From Oscillospiraceae bacterium (GTDB taxonomy: Bacteria > Bacillota > Clostridia > Oscillospirales > Oscillospiraceae): a stretch of 44,648 nucleotides of DNA. Under the pieces are notes generated by a model. It saw nothing but the letters and a program-made list of their open reading frames with translations. It ran no database searches and was not told the origin of the DNA. A program made the position numbers and the translations under genes. This document shows, in pieces, positions 1-8,449 of the stretch; position 1 is the stretch's first letter, and each line of letters opens with the position of its first letter. The stretch covers positions 1 through 44,648 of the forward strand of contig SVLC01000011.1 of NCBI GenBank assembly GCA_015068155.1. Reading direction: 5' to 3'.

Positions 1-456
1 CGTGGTGCGTTCGGTGGGAACGATCTCATCGCCAATATGGTTTTCCATGGTACCCACCAGACCCACCTTTGCGCCGCGGGTCTGCTGCAGCACCTGCTTT
101 AACAGCCAGGTAGTGGATGTTTTGCCGTTGGTGCCGGTTACGCCGATCATCGTCATGCTTTCGGCAGGGCGGCCGTAGAAATTGGTGCCCAACAGTGCCA
201 AAGCCAGCCGATCCGATGTTACCAGCACATATGCAATGTCCTGCGCAGGCTTTTTGGCGGTAACCACCACCGCAGCGCCCTTTTCCATCGCCATGGGAAT
301 AAACCGGTTGCCATCGCTGCTAAAGCCGGACACGGCCACAAAAAGGCTGCCGGGGATGACCTGTCTGGAATCGCTGATCACAGCGGAAATTTCCGTCTGC
401 GGATCGGCATGAAGTTCCAAAATATCCATATTTTCAAGCAACTGTGCAAGTTTCAT
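1..456 (-). CDS. murE: UDP-MurNAc-tripeptide synthetase (MurE), N-terminal part
   Basis: This is the first 152 codons of a Mur ligase; the gene continues past the left edge. MurE adds the third residue, usually meso-diaminopimelate in this group, to UDP-MurNAc-L-Ala-D-Glu in the cytoplasm. The visible part starts MKLAQLLENM and holds the N-terminal substrate-binding domain, with the SDSRQVIPGSLFVA stretch typical of MurE. The ATP-binding P-loop GVTGTNGKTST follows near residues 105-115. The start at 456 is set by an AAAGGAG site nine bases upstream. It lies 24 bp downstream of the penicillin-binding protein gene on the same strand, the usual dcw order. Substrate specificity cannot be judged because the C-terminal domain is outside the window. 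Confidence 0.93.
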   Translation of the reverse strand, partial: MKLAQLLENMDILELHADPQTEISAVISDSRQVIPGSLFVAVSGFSSDGNRFIPMAMEKGAAVVVTAKKPAQDIAYVLVTSDRLALALLGTNFYGRPAESMTMIGVTGTNGKTSTTWLLKQVLQQTRGAKVGLVGTMENHIGDEIVPTERTT

Positions 457-480
457 AATTCCGTCTCCTTTGTATTTGAA

Positions 481-2805
481 TCAATCCCGGGCTTGGGTAT
501 CGGTAAATGTCAGCTTGATGGTGGTGCCCACCGCCACCTCCGTTCCGGGCGGAATACTCTGCCCGGTGACGACCACATTGGGGGTGATATCCGGATTGCC
601 GGTGGCGAGAATATACAGACCCAAAAGGCCTGCGGTGTCACTGGCCTGCTGACGGGTCATTTTGGAAAAATCCGGGACTGTCACCGTGTTTTTTTCGACT
701 TGCGAGCCCATATACACCAACACCTGACTTCCTGCAGGCAATGTCTGGTCAGCGGCGGGGATCTGTCCGGTAACGGTTTGGCCGCTGCCAACAATCATAC
801 AGGTCAAACCCTTTTCTTTTAACCGTTTTTCCGCTTCTTTGGCGCTGAGATCCGTAAGATCCGGCATTTGCACCTGCCCGTCATCATTTTGTTTTTCCAC
901 ACCCAGGTAGGGCAAAATATCAGAAAACACTGCGCCAACCGTGGGCGCAGCCATGACGCCGCCGGAAATATACAGCCCGGTATCCCGCGAAGGCGTATCC
1001 AGGGCCACCAATACAATATACTGCGGATCATCCATGGGCGCAACCCCCACAAATGATACGATTTTATCCAATGTAGGTTTCCCATTTTCGTCTAAAACAT
1101 CAATTTTCTCGCTGGTTCCCGTTTTTCCGCCAATGCTGTAGCCGGCAACGGCGGCATTTTTAGCCGTTCCCTCCGTAACCACCGACTCCAACAGCGTCCG
1201 CATGATGGCGGAGGTTTCCTCGGAGATCACCTGTCGGATCACCGTAGACTCCTGCTTCAAAACCGTATTGCCATTGGCATCCAGCACTTCGCTCACCAAA
1301 TACGGCTCCATCAAATAGCCGCCGTTGACCACGCAGGCGATGGCCCGCGCCAACTGCAGGGGCGTCAGTTTGAAAGTTTGTCCGAAAGAAGCGGAGGTCA
1401 GCGAGGCCGTACCCCATTTGGCTGTATCCACGATCAGGGAACGATCAAAAAACACACCTTTTGCTTCGCCTGCCAGGTCGATGCCGGTTTTTTCCAGGAC
1501 CCCGAAGTTCTTTATGTATTCGTAAAAGGTTTCGCCGCCCATGTCCAGCGCAATATGGGCAAAGGCAATATTGCAGGAATTTTGGATGGCCTGGGCCGTT
1601 GTTTCCGAGCCATGTCCGGCGGAGCGCCAGCAATGCAGCAACTGCGACCGCCCAGGGATCTGTTCCGCGCCCCGGCAATAAAAAGTATTGTTCAGCGTAA
1701 TGGCGCCGCTGTCCAAAGCCGCCGCCATAGTGAGGACCTTAAATGTAGATCCCGGCTCATAGCCATCTGACAGCACCCGATTTCGCCATTGTTTCAGTTG
1801 GGCATTCTGCAGCGCATTCCGGTAAGCAGTATATGCCTTGTCATATTGGATGCTGCCCTTCGGCAAAGCCAGATAGCTCTGCCGCAGTTGTTCCACGGTC
1901 CAGGCAGTTTCTTCGTCATAGATCTCCAGATACTGATTAGGGTCGTAGCTGCCCAGTGTGGCCATAGCCAGGATTTCCCCGGTCTTTGCATCCATCACCA
2001 GGCCAAAGGCCCCGTTCTGTACATCATATTTGGAAATAGCCTCTTCCATCCGCTTTTCCAAACATTGCTGCACCGTTATATCCAATGTAAGCACCACGTC
2101 ACAGCCCGGGGTACCTTCTACAAAATATTCGTAGGAAAAGGGCATATCCATGTCGTTATTGCCCTTGGAAGTGACTACTTTGCCAACGGTTCCCTCCAAA
2201 AAGCGGTTATATGACGCCTCAATGCCCTCTGAACCGGCGCCGGAGGCATTGGTAAAGCCGATCACCTGCGCCGCCAGGGACCCATAAGGATAATACCGTT
2301 TGGTGCTGGGCTCCAAATGGATGCCGACCACATCCTGTTGCTGAATGTAAGCGCGGATCCTTTCCGCTACTGCCGGTTCCACATTGGCGGCGATCTGCTG
2401 ATAACGCATGGACCGGTCTGCCGCCTTTTTTTCGATGGTTCCCGCATCCATATCCAAAATCTGCGCCAAGGCCTGGGATACCGCAGATATGTCCTCCCCC
2501 GCCTGTTTCAGCTCATTCGGCGCCAGATACACATTTTCCACGCTGCTGCCGCAGGCCAGGATATTCATATTGGTATCGTAGATCACGCCCCGGTTTGCCG
2601 CCACGGGTGTGGTGCGGCTTTGATTTCGGCTGGCCAGGCCTGCATAATAATCATACTGTACCACCATCAGCTGATACAGTCGAAGGGCCCCGGGCAAAAA
2701 TGCCAGCAGGCCTAAAACAGCCATCACCGCCAGGATCCGATGGTGTTGTCCGCTGTCATAGCGTACTCTTTCGTACCGCTGTTTTTTCCGTCGTGCCTTT
2801 GCCAT
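481..2805 (-). CDS. Class B penicillin-binding protein with two PASTA domains (SpoVD/FtsI type)
   Basis: A 774-residue peptidoglycan DD-transpeptidase used in division or spore cortex synthesis. A basic N-terminus precedes one membrane anchor (about residues 24-44). The dimerisation domain follows, then the transpeptidase domain with SxxK at S353-K356 (PGSTFK), SCN at 410-412 and KTG at 561-563. Two PASTA repeats occupy about 645-700 and 706-768. A roughly 45-residue insertion sits just before the catalytic serine (about 290-345), which makes the protein longer than B. subtilis SpoVD or PbpB. Its place between ftsL and murE matches both pbpB and spoVD of Bacillus. Only one such gene is present here, so whether it serves vegetative division, sporulation or both is not decided by sequence. 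Confidence 0.95.
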   Translation of the reverse strand: MAKARRKKQRYERVRYDSGQHHRILAVMAVLGLLAFLPGALRLYQLMVVQYDYYAGLASRNQSRTTPVAANRGVIYDTNMNILACGSSVENVYLAPNELKQAGEDISAVSQALAQILDMDAGTIEKKAADRSMRYQQIAANVEPAVAERIRAYIQQQDVVGIHLEPSTKRYYPYGSLAAQVIGFTNASGAGSEGIEASYNRFLEGTVGKVVTSKGNNDMDMPFSYEYFVEGTPGCDVVLTLDITVQQCLEKRMEEAISKYDVQNGAFGLVMDAKTGEILAMATLGSYDPNQYLEIYDEETAWTVEQLRQSYLALPKGSIQYDKAYTAYRNALQNAQLKQWRNRVLSDGYEPGSTFKVLTMAAALDSGAITLNNTFYCRGAEQIPGRSQLLHCWRSAGHGSETTAQAIQNSCNIAFAHIALDMGGETFYEYIKNFGVLEKTGIDLAGEAKGVFFDRSLIVDTAKWGTASLTSASFGQTFKLTPLQLARAIACVVNGGYLMEPYLVSEVLDANGNTVLKQESTVIRQVISEETSAIMRTLLESVVTEGTAKNAAVAGYSIGGKTGTSEKIDVLDENGKPTLDKIVSFVGVAPMDDPQYIVLVALDTPSRDTGLYISGGVMAAPTVGAVFSDILPYLGVEKQNDDGQVQMPDLTDLSAKEAEKRLKEKGLTCMIVGSGQTVTGQIPAADQTLPAGSQVLVYMGSQVEKNTVTVPDFSKMTRQQASDTAGLLGLYILATGNPDITPNVVVTGQSIPPGTEVAVGTTIKLTFTDTQARD

Positions 2806-2842
2806 AGGTCACCGGCCTTTCCATGGGATATAAGGCCACAAA

Positions 2843-2873
2843 ATGGGCAGCAAGGGAATCCCTTACTGCCCAT
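2843..2873 (-). terminator. Imperfect hairpin between ftsL and the PBP gene
   Basis: ATGGGCAG and AAGGG on one arm pair with CCCTT and CTGCCCAT on the other, with one C/A mismatch and a three-base loop. On the minus strand it is followed by a short TTTTG. It lies in the 107-bp gap between ftsL and the PBP gene. It may act as a partial terminator or attenuator that lowers PBP expression relative to mraZ-rsmH-ftsL, but the U-tract is poor. Confidence 0.4.
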
Positions 2874-2912
2874 GCAGTGCCTATCCTAATCTTATTGGCC
2901 GGGACTTACCGT

Positions 2913-3386
2913 TTATGCAAAAAGTCCTGCTAAAAATGTGCTTACAGATTCCCAGAATGTCATCTGCTGCTGTTCGGGCTGCGGAAGCTGCACATCGATC
3001 TGGATCTGCGGCGCCTGCTCCGCAGGCACCATGCCGTTGGCATCGGCAAAATCCCGGATCTCATCCAGATCATAACCCTCCCGGTAGATCTGCTCCAGCT
3101 GGGCCTTTTCCAGTTCCAGGGCGGTAACATAGTCGCTCATCTGCCGATTCTGTTCCTGCGCCACGGCATACTGCACAAAACCGGAGACCATGCTGATCAG
3201 CAGCACCATAGCTACCAGCAGACCAAAGATGGCCACCGGATCAATGGCAACAACAATGCGCTTAGCCTTCCGGCTGCGAGGCTGAGGCGCTGCGGGGGTC
3301 TTATATACCGGCCGCTCCAGCTTCCGGGCCGCGCTGCCATCCACATAGCAAATGGGTACATATTGGATATCGGGCTGCAATGCCAT
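2913..3386 (-). CDS. ftsL: Cell division protein FtsL-like
   Basis: A 157-residue bitopic membrane protein. A cytoplasmic N-terminus of about 60 residues ends in a basic stretch (RSRKAKRIVV). One membrane segment (AIFGLLVAMVLLISMVSGF) follows, then an extracytoplasmic coiled-coil-prone region with AVAQEQNRQM and LELEKAQLEQ, and a glutamine/proline-rich tail. FtsL joins DivIC and DivIB at the septum and recruits the septal transpeptidase. Identification rests on topology and position between rsmH and the PBP gene, because FtsL sequences diverge quickly. The start at 3386 has AAAGGAG upstream; a longer reading frame to 3509 would overlap rsmH and is unlikely. Confidence 0.85.
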   Translation of the reverse strand: MALQPDIQYVPICYVDGSAARKLERPVYKTPAAPQPRSRKAKRIVVAIDPVAIFGLLVAMVLLISMVSGFVQYAVAQEQNRQMSDYVTALELEKAQLEQIYREGYDLDEIRDFADANGMVPAEQAPQIQIDVQLPQPEQQQMTFWESVSTFLAGLFA

Positions 3387-3432
3387 GGTGCTCACTCCTT
3401 TTCTCTCTAAATAACTGTTAAAACAATATCGT

Positions 3433-4368
3433 TTATATTTTTTCACACACCCGTAGTTTCGCGCTTCTTGCCCGGGGATTTCTCTGCAGTTCCTCGTCGC
3501 CGGAAACAATAGGCTTGCGGGTTATAGGCTTTACTTTGGGTTTGTTTCCACAGACGCAGACCGGGAAATTAGGCGGGCAGGTGCAGCCCTTGGCCGCGTC
3601 TGCCATGCCGATCTTCACGATCCGGTCTTCCAGGGAATGGAAGGTAATGATGGCCAATCTGCCACCGGGGTTCAAACAATCCACAGCGTCCCGCATCACC
3701 TTCTCCACACTGCCCAGTTCATCGTTCACCGCAATGCGGATGGCCTGAAAGCTGCGCTTGGCCGGATGCTGCTTTTCCCGCAGAGCTGCGGGGGGCATGG
3801 CGGAACGGATGATGTCCACCAGTTCCAGGGTGGTCTCGACAGGCTTCACTTCCCGCTTGCGGCAGATGGCTGCGGCAATTTGGGGCGCGTAGCGTTCTTC
3901 GCCGTAGTTGTAGAGGATCCGTTTTAGTTCTTCCTGGGGCCAGGTATTGACCACCGTATAGGCTGACAGCGCATCCTGGCTGTTCATCCGCATATCCAGG
4001 GGCGCATCTGCCATATAGGAGAAGCCGCGCTGGGCATCATCCAATTGGGGAGAAGATACGCCCAGGTCCAGCAAGATGCCGTCTACGCCTGAAATATCCA
4101 GATCATGCAAAACCTGCTTGATCTCACAGAAGTTGGAATGGACCAATGTCACACGGTCTTTGTAAGGCGCCAGCCGCTCCCCTGCCGCCTTTAATGCAAC
4201 GGGGTCACGGTCGATACCGATGAGCCGGCCGGTGGTCAGCCGGGCCGCAATACGGCTGGAGTGGCCCGCGCCACCCAGGGTGCCGTCCACATAGATGCCG
4301 TCAGGCTTGATGGCAAGCCCCTCCAGACATTCTTCCAGCAAAACCGATACATGATAAAACTCGCTCAT
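3433..4368 (-). CDS. rsmH: 16S rRNA (cytosine(1402)-N4)-methyltransferase
   Basis: A 311-residue SAM-dependent methyltransferase that methylates N4 of C1402 in the 16S rRNA decoding centre. Diagnostic stretches are the N-terminal YHVSVLLEECLEGL, the SAM site VDGTLGGAGHS, GILLDLGVSSPQLD, RGFSYMADAPLDMRM and the C-terminal ITFHSLEDRIVK. Length is normal for MraW/RsmH. The ATG overlaps the mraZ stop by four bases (ATGA), which implies translational coupling. It partners functionally with RsmI, also in this window at 8450-9286, which modifies the same nucleotide at the 2'-O position. Confidence 0.98.
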   Translation of the reverse strand: MSEFYHVSVLLEECLEGLAIKPDGIYVDGTLGGAGHSSRIAARLTTGRLIGIDRDPVALKAAGERLAPYKDRVTLVHSNFCEIKQVLHDLDISGVDGILLDLGVSSPQLDDAQRGFSYMADAPLDMRMNSQDALSAYTVVNTWPQEELKRILYNYGEERYAPQIAAAICRKREVKPVETTLELVDIIRSAMPPAALREKQHPAKRSFQAIRIAVNDELGSVEKVMRDAVDCLNPGGRLAIITFHSLEDRIVKIGMADAAKGCTCPPNFPVCVCGNKPKVKPITRKPIVSGDEELQRNPRARSAKLRVCEKI

Positions 4369-4793
4369 AGACCAATCGCCTCCAGAGCTGCCAGCAGCTT
4401 TTCGGGGGACATATTCTCAGCTTCGTAAGCCTCATACTCTGCCACATCCCAGATCTCCGCCTGGCCGGCGCAGCCAACGATCACCACATCCCGTTCGATA
4501 CCGGCGTAGTTCATCAGGTTCTGCGTCAGAGAGAATCGGAACTGCTTGTCGGGGTTGCACTCGATGGCGTTGTTAAAGAGCATGTTGGGGCCCTTTGCCC
4601 GCTGGGATTGGGGCAAGGCGTTGTAGTTTTCGGTGAGGCGCTGCCATGCCGCAGCGGGATAAATGGTGAGGCATCTGTGGCCGCCGGTGCTGCCCAGGGT
4701 GACGAAAAAGGCTTCGCCCAACTCTTCACGCAGCTTCGCAGGCGCGAACAGACGATTCTTATCATCCAATTTTGCGGGATATTTACCGATCAT
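4365..4793 (-). CDS. mraZ: Transcriptional regulator MraZ
   Basis: A 142-residue protein with two AbrB-like SpoVT domains, starting MIGKYPAKLDDKNRLFAPAK. In other bacteria MraZ forms ring-shaped oligomers and represses its own dcw operon by binding tandem direct repeats. It is the first gene of the dcw cluster here. It is preceded by an excellent promoter and by four GTGGAG-type boxes in its 5' leader, the last of which touches the ribosome binding site. Autoregulation is therefore directly suggested by the sequence. Confidence 0.97.
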   Translation of the reverse strand: MIGKYPAKLDDKNRLFAPAKLREELGEAFFVTLGSTGGHRCLTIYPAAAWQRLTENYNALPQSQRAKGPNMLFNNAIECNPDKQFRFSLTQNLMNYAGIERDVVIVGCAGQAEIWDVAEYEAYEAENMSPEKLLAALEAIGL

Positions 4794-4806
4794 GCAGCCT
4801 CACCTC

Positions 4807-4843
4807 CTCCACTTTACTCCACTTTTTATCCATTTTGCTCCAC
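4807..4843 (-). promoter_or_regulatory. MraZ operator: four direct repeats
   Basis: Read on the minus strand, the leader contains GTGGAG, ATGGAT, GTGGAG and GTGGAG with unit spacings of 10, 11 and 10 bp, close to one DNA turn. The occurrences on the plus strand are CTCCAC at 4838-4843, ATCCAT at 4828-4833, CTCCAC at 4817-4822 and CTCCAC at 4807-4812. The context AAAGTGGA resembles published MraZ boxes of Gram-positive bacteria. The site lies between the -10 element and the mraZ start, and the proximal box overlaps the GGAGGTG ribosome binding site. Confidence 0.8.
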
Positions 4844-4851
4844 GTAACCCC

Positions 4852-4880
4852 AGTATAACAGCCTTCTCTACAAAAATCAA
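4852..4880 (-). promoter_or_regulatory. Sigma-A-type promoter of the dcw cluster
   Basis: On the minus strand there is TTGATT (4875-4880), a 17-bp spacer and TATACT (4852-4857). Transcription would start near 4845 and run through the MraZ boxes into mraZ. An A/T-rich tract upstream (4860-4920) could act as an UP element. Confidence 0.8.
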
Positions 4881-4924
4881 CCTTTTTTGCAAAAAAATCC
4901 AAATTTTTTCTCAAAAAACGGAGA

Positions 4925-4962
4925 ATTCCGTATTTTTGAACAGATGTTCAAAAATACGGAAT
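4925..4962. terminator. Perfect 17-bp palindrome downstream of the clpC-like gene
   Basis: ATTCCGTATTTTTGAAC and its exact complement flank the tetraloop AGAT. The position 11 bp after the Clp stop codon and upstream of the dcw promoter fits a terminator for clp. After the stem the minus strand runs into TCTCCGTTTTTTG. The stem is AT-rich and the T-tract is displaced, so it is not a textbook terminator. Its core, GAAC-AGAT-GTTC, also resembles the Gram-positive LexA box. Confidence 0.55.
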
Positions 4963-4973
4963 CCAAACACATA

Positions 4974-7295
4974 TCACTGGACCAGTGTTACCCGTTCCCG
5001 CTCCAGTACTGCCTGCACTCTGCCAGGCTTTTTCGCGCAGCACAGCAGCAATGCGGCCAGGGGCGCTTCCAATTCTTCCTGCACCAGCCGCCGCATCTGC
5101 CGGGCCCCTTCTTTCCCCGCGCAGCGGGCCGCCAGCCCAGCGGCCAGTTCCGGCGAAATCTCCAGGCGGATCCCCGCATTTTCCGCGCGGCGGCGCAGTT
5201 GAGAAAGATACTTTTCGGCGATCTGTGTCATGGCATCCGGTGTCAGCGGCGCAAAATGGACAACGCGATCCAATCTTCCTAAAAACTCCGGAGAGAAATG
5301 CTGCTTCAGCGCCGCCTGGGTTTGCCCTGCCTTACCTGTCGGGCAGAAGCCTAAGCCATCGCTCCGCAGGTCGCCGCCGATATTGGAAGTCATAACAATG
5401 ATAGCATTTTTCATGCTCACCCGGCGACCGTTGGCATCGGTCAATTCACCCTCCTCCATGATCTGCAGCAGGATGTTGCTTACATCCCGGTGGGCCTTTT
5501 CCAGTTCATCAAACAGCACCAGGCAATAGGGTCGGCGGCGCACTGCTTCTGTCAGTTTTCCGCCTTCTTCATACCCCACATATCCGGGCGGCGCGCCGAT
5601 CAGCCGGGATACCGACTGTTTTTCCATGTATTCCGACATATCCAAGCGGATCATGGCATCCTTGCTGCCGTAAAGCTCCTCCGCCAATGCGCGGCACATT
5701 TCCGTCTTGCCTACGCCGGTAGGTCCGGCAAACAGCATACAGCTCACCGGACGGTCTCCGTCCCGGATGGCGCTGAGGCCCCGCCGCACCGTCTCAGATA
5801 CAGCCTGCACCGCCGCCGGCTGACCCATAACGCGCCGGGAAAGCAATGTTGCCAGCTGCAGCAATCTCTCCCGTTCATTGGCCGTCAGGCGCCCCACCGG
5901 AATACCGGTACGGGCAGATACTGCCCAGGCGATATCCGCCCCTGTCACCGATCGTCCGCGTTTATACTCGCCGGTTTGGCCGGCCAACTGCATCTGATCC
6001 CGCAGCTGCGCCGCATTTTCAAAACGGTTTTCCCGCACCGCTTCGTGCAATGCCTGCTCCAGTTCCCGTTGGGAAATGCTGTGGCTGCGGTGCATCTGCT
6101 CCATTCTGGCCCGGGCCGCGCCTTCATCCAGTAAATCGATGGCTTTATCCGGCAGATAAAGATCCGGTAAATACCGCACCGACAGCCGCACGGCTTCTTT
6201 CAGCGCATCTTCCGTAATGCGGATATGGTGATGCTCCTCCAATCCGGGCCGCAGAGCCCTGAGGATCGCCAGTGTCCCCTCTTGGGAAGGCTGCTCCACC
6301 ATCACCGGTCGGAAACGCCGATCCAGCGCCGGATCTTTTTCAATATATTTGCGATACTCCGTCAGCGTGGTGGCTCCCAGCATCTGCAATTGTCCACGGC
6401 CCAGCGCAGGCTTAAAAATATTGGCCGCGTCAATGGCGCCTTCAGCAGCGCCGGCTCCCACAATGGTATGCATCTCATCTACAAACAGGATCACATCCCC
6501 GCTGCGGCGGATCTCCGCCAACACATCCCGCAAACGCTCTTCGAATTCTCCCCGGTATTTGGTTCCCGCCACCAGATTGGCCATATTCAGACTCACCAGT
6601 CGCTTATTGCGCAGCTGAGGCGGCACGTTTCCCATGGCCATCCGCTGCGCCAGCCCTTCGGCAATGGCCGTTTTGCCCACGCCGGGTTCCCCGATGAGAG
6701 CAGGATTGTTCTTATTCTTCCGGCTCAGGATCCCGATCACCATATCGATCTCCCGTTCTCTGCCGATAACCGGATCCATATCCGCAGCCTTGGCTATGAG
6801 ATCTTCGCTGAATTGCTCCAACAGCTTCGTAGTACATACCTCCCTTTTTTCCTTTTCGCCTGGGTGGTCCAGCCGTATGCGGAAATCCACCGCCAGGGTA
6901 AACAGTTCTTCCATATCCACCCCGCATAGCTGCAATAGCTGCCAGGCACTGGTGCCCTCCAGGCGGGTCAAAGCCAGCAAAATATGGTCGGCAGCAATTT
7001 CCCTGCAGCCGCTATGACGGGCCTCCCAACCGGCGCCTTGAAAGATTTTTCGCGCCGAAGCCGTAAAGCTTTGATGCAGCGGCAGACCCTCCTGTCCCAA
7101 ACCGTAGTTCAAAATCGTCAGATCCTGCAGCAGCTGCCGTTCCAATCCAAAGCCGCGCAGCAATTGACCGGCCCATCCGCCGTCGGAAATCAGCGCCAGC
7201 AGCAGGTGCGCCGTACCTATGAATCCGTGTCCCAGCAGACGGGCTTCCCTGGCCGCCCCGCGAATCACACCAACGCCATCAGCCGCGTATCGCAT
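4974..7295 (-). CDS. ClpC-like Hsp100 ATPase
   Basis: A 773-residue AAA+ unfoldase that feeds substrates to ClpP in the cytoplasm. An N-terminal Clp-N double repeat spans about residues 1-140 (GHGFIGTAHLLLAL, ADHILLALTRLEG). The first ATPase module has Walker A GEPGVGKT at 202-209 and Walker B ILFVDEMH. A UVR-like helical segment sits near 415-440 (ENAAQLRDQM), as in ClpC. The second module has Walker A GPTGVGKT at 524-531, and a GLGF motif fits the ClpP-docking loop. No McsA/McsB or CtsR gene is adjacent and no CtsR operator was found upstream, unlike the classical ctsR-mcsA-mcsB-clpC operon. It appears monocistronic. Confidence 0.9.
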   Translation of the reverse strand: MRYAADGVGVIRGAAREARLLGHGFIGTAHLLLALISDGGWAGQLLRGFGLERQLLQDLTILNYGLGQEGLPLHQSFTASARKIFQGAGWEARHSGCREIAADHILLALTRLEGTSAWQLLQLCGVDMEELFTLAVDFRIRLDHPGEKEKREVCTTKLLEQFSEDLIAKAADMDPVIGREREIDMVIGILSRKNKNNPALIGEPGVGKTAIAEGLAQRMAMGNVPPQLRNKRLVSLNMANLVAGTKYRGEFEERLRDVLAEIRRSGDVILFVDEMHTIVGAGAAEGAIDAANIFKPALGRGQLQMLGATTLTEYRKYIEKDPALDRRFRPVMVEQPSQEGTLAILRALRPGLEEHHHIRITEDALKEAVRLSVRYLPDLYLPDKAIDLLDEGAARARMEQMHRSHSISQRELEQALHEAVRENRFENAAQLRDQMQLAGQTGEYKRGRSVTGADIAWAVSARTGIPVGRLTANERERLLQLATLLSRRVMGQPAAVQAVSETVRRGLSAIRDGDRPVSCMLFAGPTGVGKTEMCRALAEELYGSKDAMIRLDMSEYMEKQSVSRLIGAPPGYVGYEEGGKLTEAVRRRPYCLVLFDELEKAHRDVSNILLQIMEEGELTDANGRRVSMKNAIIVMTSNIGGDLRSDGLGFCPTGKAGQTQAALKQHFSPEFLGRLDRVVHFAPLTPDAMTQIAEKYLSQLRRRAENAGIRLEISPELAAGLAARCAGKEGARQMRRLVQEELEAPLAALLLCCAKKPGRVQAVLERERVTLVQ

Positions 7296-7366
7296 CCTAT
7301 CCCCCCATTCCAGGGAATTCTCCCCTGCTTATGAAAAAAATATACGGAATTTTTTCAAAATAAGAA

Positions 7367-7394
7367 TTGCATTTTTAGAAATTCGTGCTATTAT
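7367..7394 (+). promoter_or_regulatory. Promoter of the small ferredoxin
   Basis: TTGCAT (7367-7372) and TATTAT (7389-7394) are separated by 16 bp. Just downstream, TCACC-CTT-GGTGA near 7407 forms a short dyad that could be an operator. The AT-rich stretch 7325-7365 also carries the divergent clp promoter region. Confidence 0.65.
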
Positions 7395-7444
7395 GATGGT
7401 AACGGTCACCCTTGGTGATACAAAAACATATGGAGGAACATATC

Positions 7445-7615
7445 ATGGCATACAGAATTACTGACGCTTGCGTTAAGTGCGGCTCCTGCGCTGACAACTG
7501 CCCCGTTGAGGCTATCTCCGAGGGCGACGAGATGTACGTCATCGACGCCGACACCTGCGTTAGCTGCGGCGCCTGCTGCGACAACTGCCCCACCGAAGCC
7601 ATCGTTGAGGAGTAA
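7445..7615 (+). CDS. 2[4Fe-4S] ferredoxin
   Basis: A 56-residue clostridial-type ferredoxin and low-potential electron carrier. It has two CxxCxxCxxxCP motifs (CVKCGSCADNCP and CVSCGACCDNCP), enough to bind two [4Fe-4S] clusters. The start at 7445 (MAYRITDAC) follows a GGAGG site at the usual distance and matches the family length; the longer frame from 7412 has no such site. Its own promoter, and a hairpin between it and the next gene, suggest high independent expression. The third cysteine group reads CGACCDNC, with one extra cysteine. Confidence 0.96.
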   Translation: MAYRITDACVKCGSCADNCPVEAISEGDEMYVIDADTCVSCGACCDNCPTEAIVEE

Positions 7616-7633
7616 TTTCAAAAACCGCGGTTG

Positions 7634-7661
7634 GCCTGTGCATCCGGTTGGATGCACAGGC
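7634..7661 (+). terminator. Hairpin after the ferredoxin gene
   Basis: GCCTGTGCATCC pairs perfectly with GGATGCACAGGC around a GGTT loop. It is followed by TAATTTTCT, a weak U-tract. The next gene starts 21 bp later, so some readthrough into the methyltransferase is likely. Confidence 0.75.
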
Positions 7662-7681
7662 TAATTTTCTATGGAGCGACT

Positions 7682-8365
7682 ATGGATCATTTACACAACG
7701 GCTTTACCTTGGAAGCGCCGGACGGCTGCTTTCCGCTTAGCACCGATTCCATGGTGCTGAGTCACTTCACCCGACTGCCCAAAAACGCCCGGGTGCTGGA
7801 TCTGGGTTCCGGCTGCGGCACTTTGGGGTTGCTGCTTTGCGCCAAAGACGCGGGCTGCTCCGTTACCGGCATAGAGCTGACCCAGGCGGGCCATGGCGCC
7901 GCCGAAGATAACATCTGCCGAAACGGACTGCAGGACCGTATGAACAGTATATGCGCCGACTTTCGCAGTGTGACCCTGCCCGGCGGCAGCTTTGATATCT
8001 GCATTTCCAATCCGCCTTATTTTGCCGGCGGCCCCGCCAGCAAGGAAATCCCCTTGGCCCGACGGGAGGATCACTGTTCCCCCACAGAATTATTTGCCGT
8101 TGCCGCAAATGCGCTGAAATTCGGCGGCGATTTCTTTCTGGTGCACAAGCCGGAACGGTTAGCAGAGCTGATCGCCTGCGGCGCAAAATGCAATTTGGAA
8201 GCCAAGCGGCTGCTGCTGGTGCGTCATAAGCCCGGCAGCCAGGTCAATTTGATCCTCCTGCAATTCCGCAAGGGAGGCAAGCCGGGCCTGGTCCTGGAAG
8301 AAACAGCTCTGTTTGACGCAGGAAATAACCCCACCGACTTTTATAAAGCGGTGTATCACATATAA
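7682..8365 (+). CDS. TrmN6-like tRNA (adenine-N6) methyltransferase
   Basis: A 227-residue class I SAM-dependent methyltransferase of the YfiC/TrmN6 family, whose E. coli member makes m6A37 in tRNA1(Val). Visible motifs are LDLGSGCGTLGLLL (SAM binding), a second acidic strand VTGIELT, and the adenine N6-methyltransferase signature ISNPPYF. The N-terminus LEAPDGCFPLSTDSMVLSHF also matches the family. The start at 7682 has GGAG seven bases upstream; an earlier in-frame TTG would start inside the preceding hairpin. The next gene, rsmI, is also an RNA methyltransferase, and this pair is common in Firmicutes. The RNA target is inferred from the family. Confidence 0.88.
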   Translation: MDHLHNGFTLEAPDGCFPLSTDSMVLSHFTRLPKNARVLDLGSGCGTLGLLLCAKDAGCSVTGIELTQAGHGAAEDNICRNGLQDRMNSICADFRSVTLPGGSFDICISNPPYFAGGPASKEIPLARREDHCSPTELFAVAANALKFGGDFFLVHKPERLAELIACGAKCNLEAKRLLLVRHKPGSQVNLILLQFRKGGKPGLVLEETALFDAGNNPTDFYKAVYHI

Positions 8366-8371
8366 AAATGC

Positions 8372-8417
8372 AGAGGCGGATATGATCCGCCTAAAATGGC
8401 GGCTGATCGCCGCTACA
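8372..8417 (+). other. Two small hairpins in the yfiC-rsmI gap
   Basis: AGGCGGAT-ATG-ATCCGCCT and then GCGGC-TGATC-GCCGC occupy most of the 84-bp gap between the two methyltransferase genes. Neither has a proper U-tract. They may stabilise mRNA or be remnants of an intergenic repeat. Confidence 0.4.
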
Positions 8418-8449
8418 TTCTCATGATCTTACTGTCAGGAGGACTCCCC

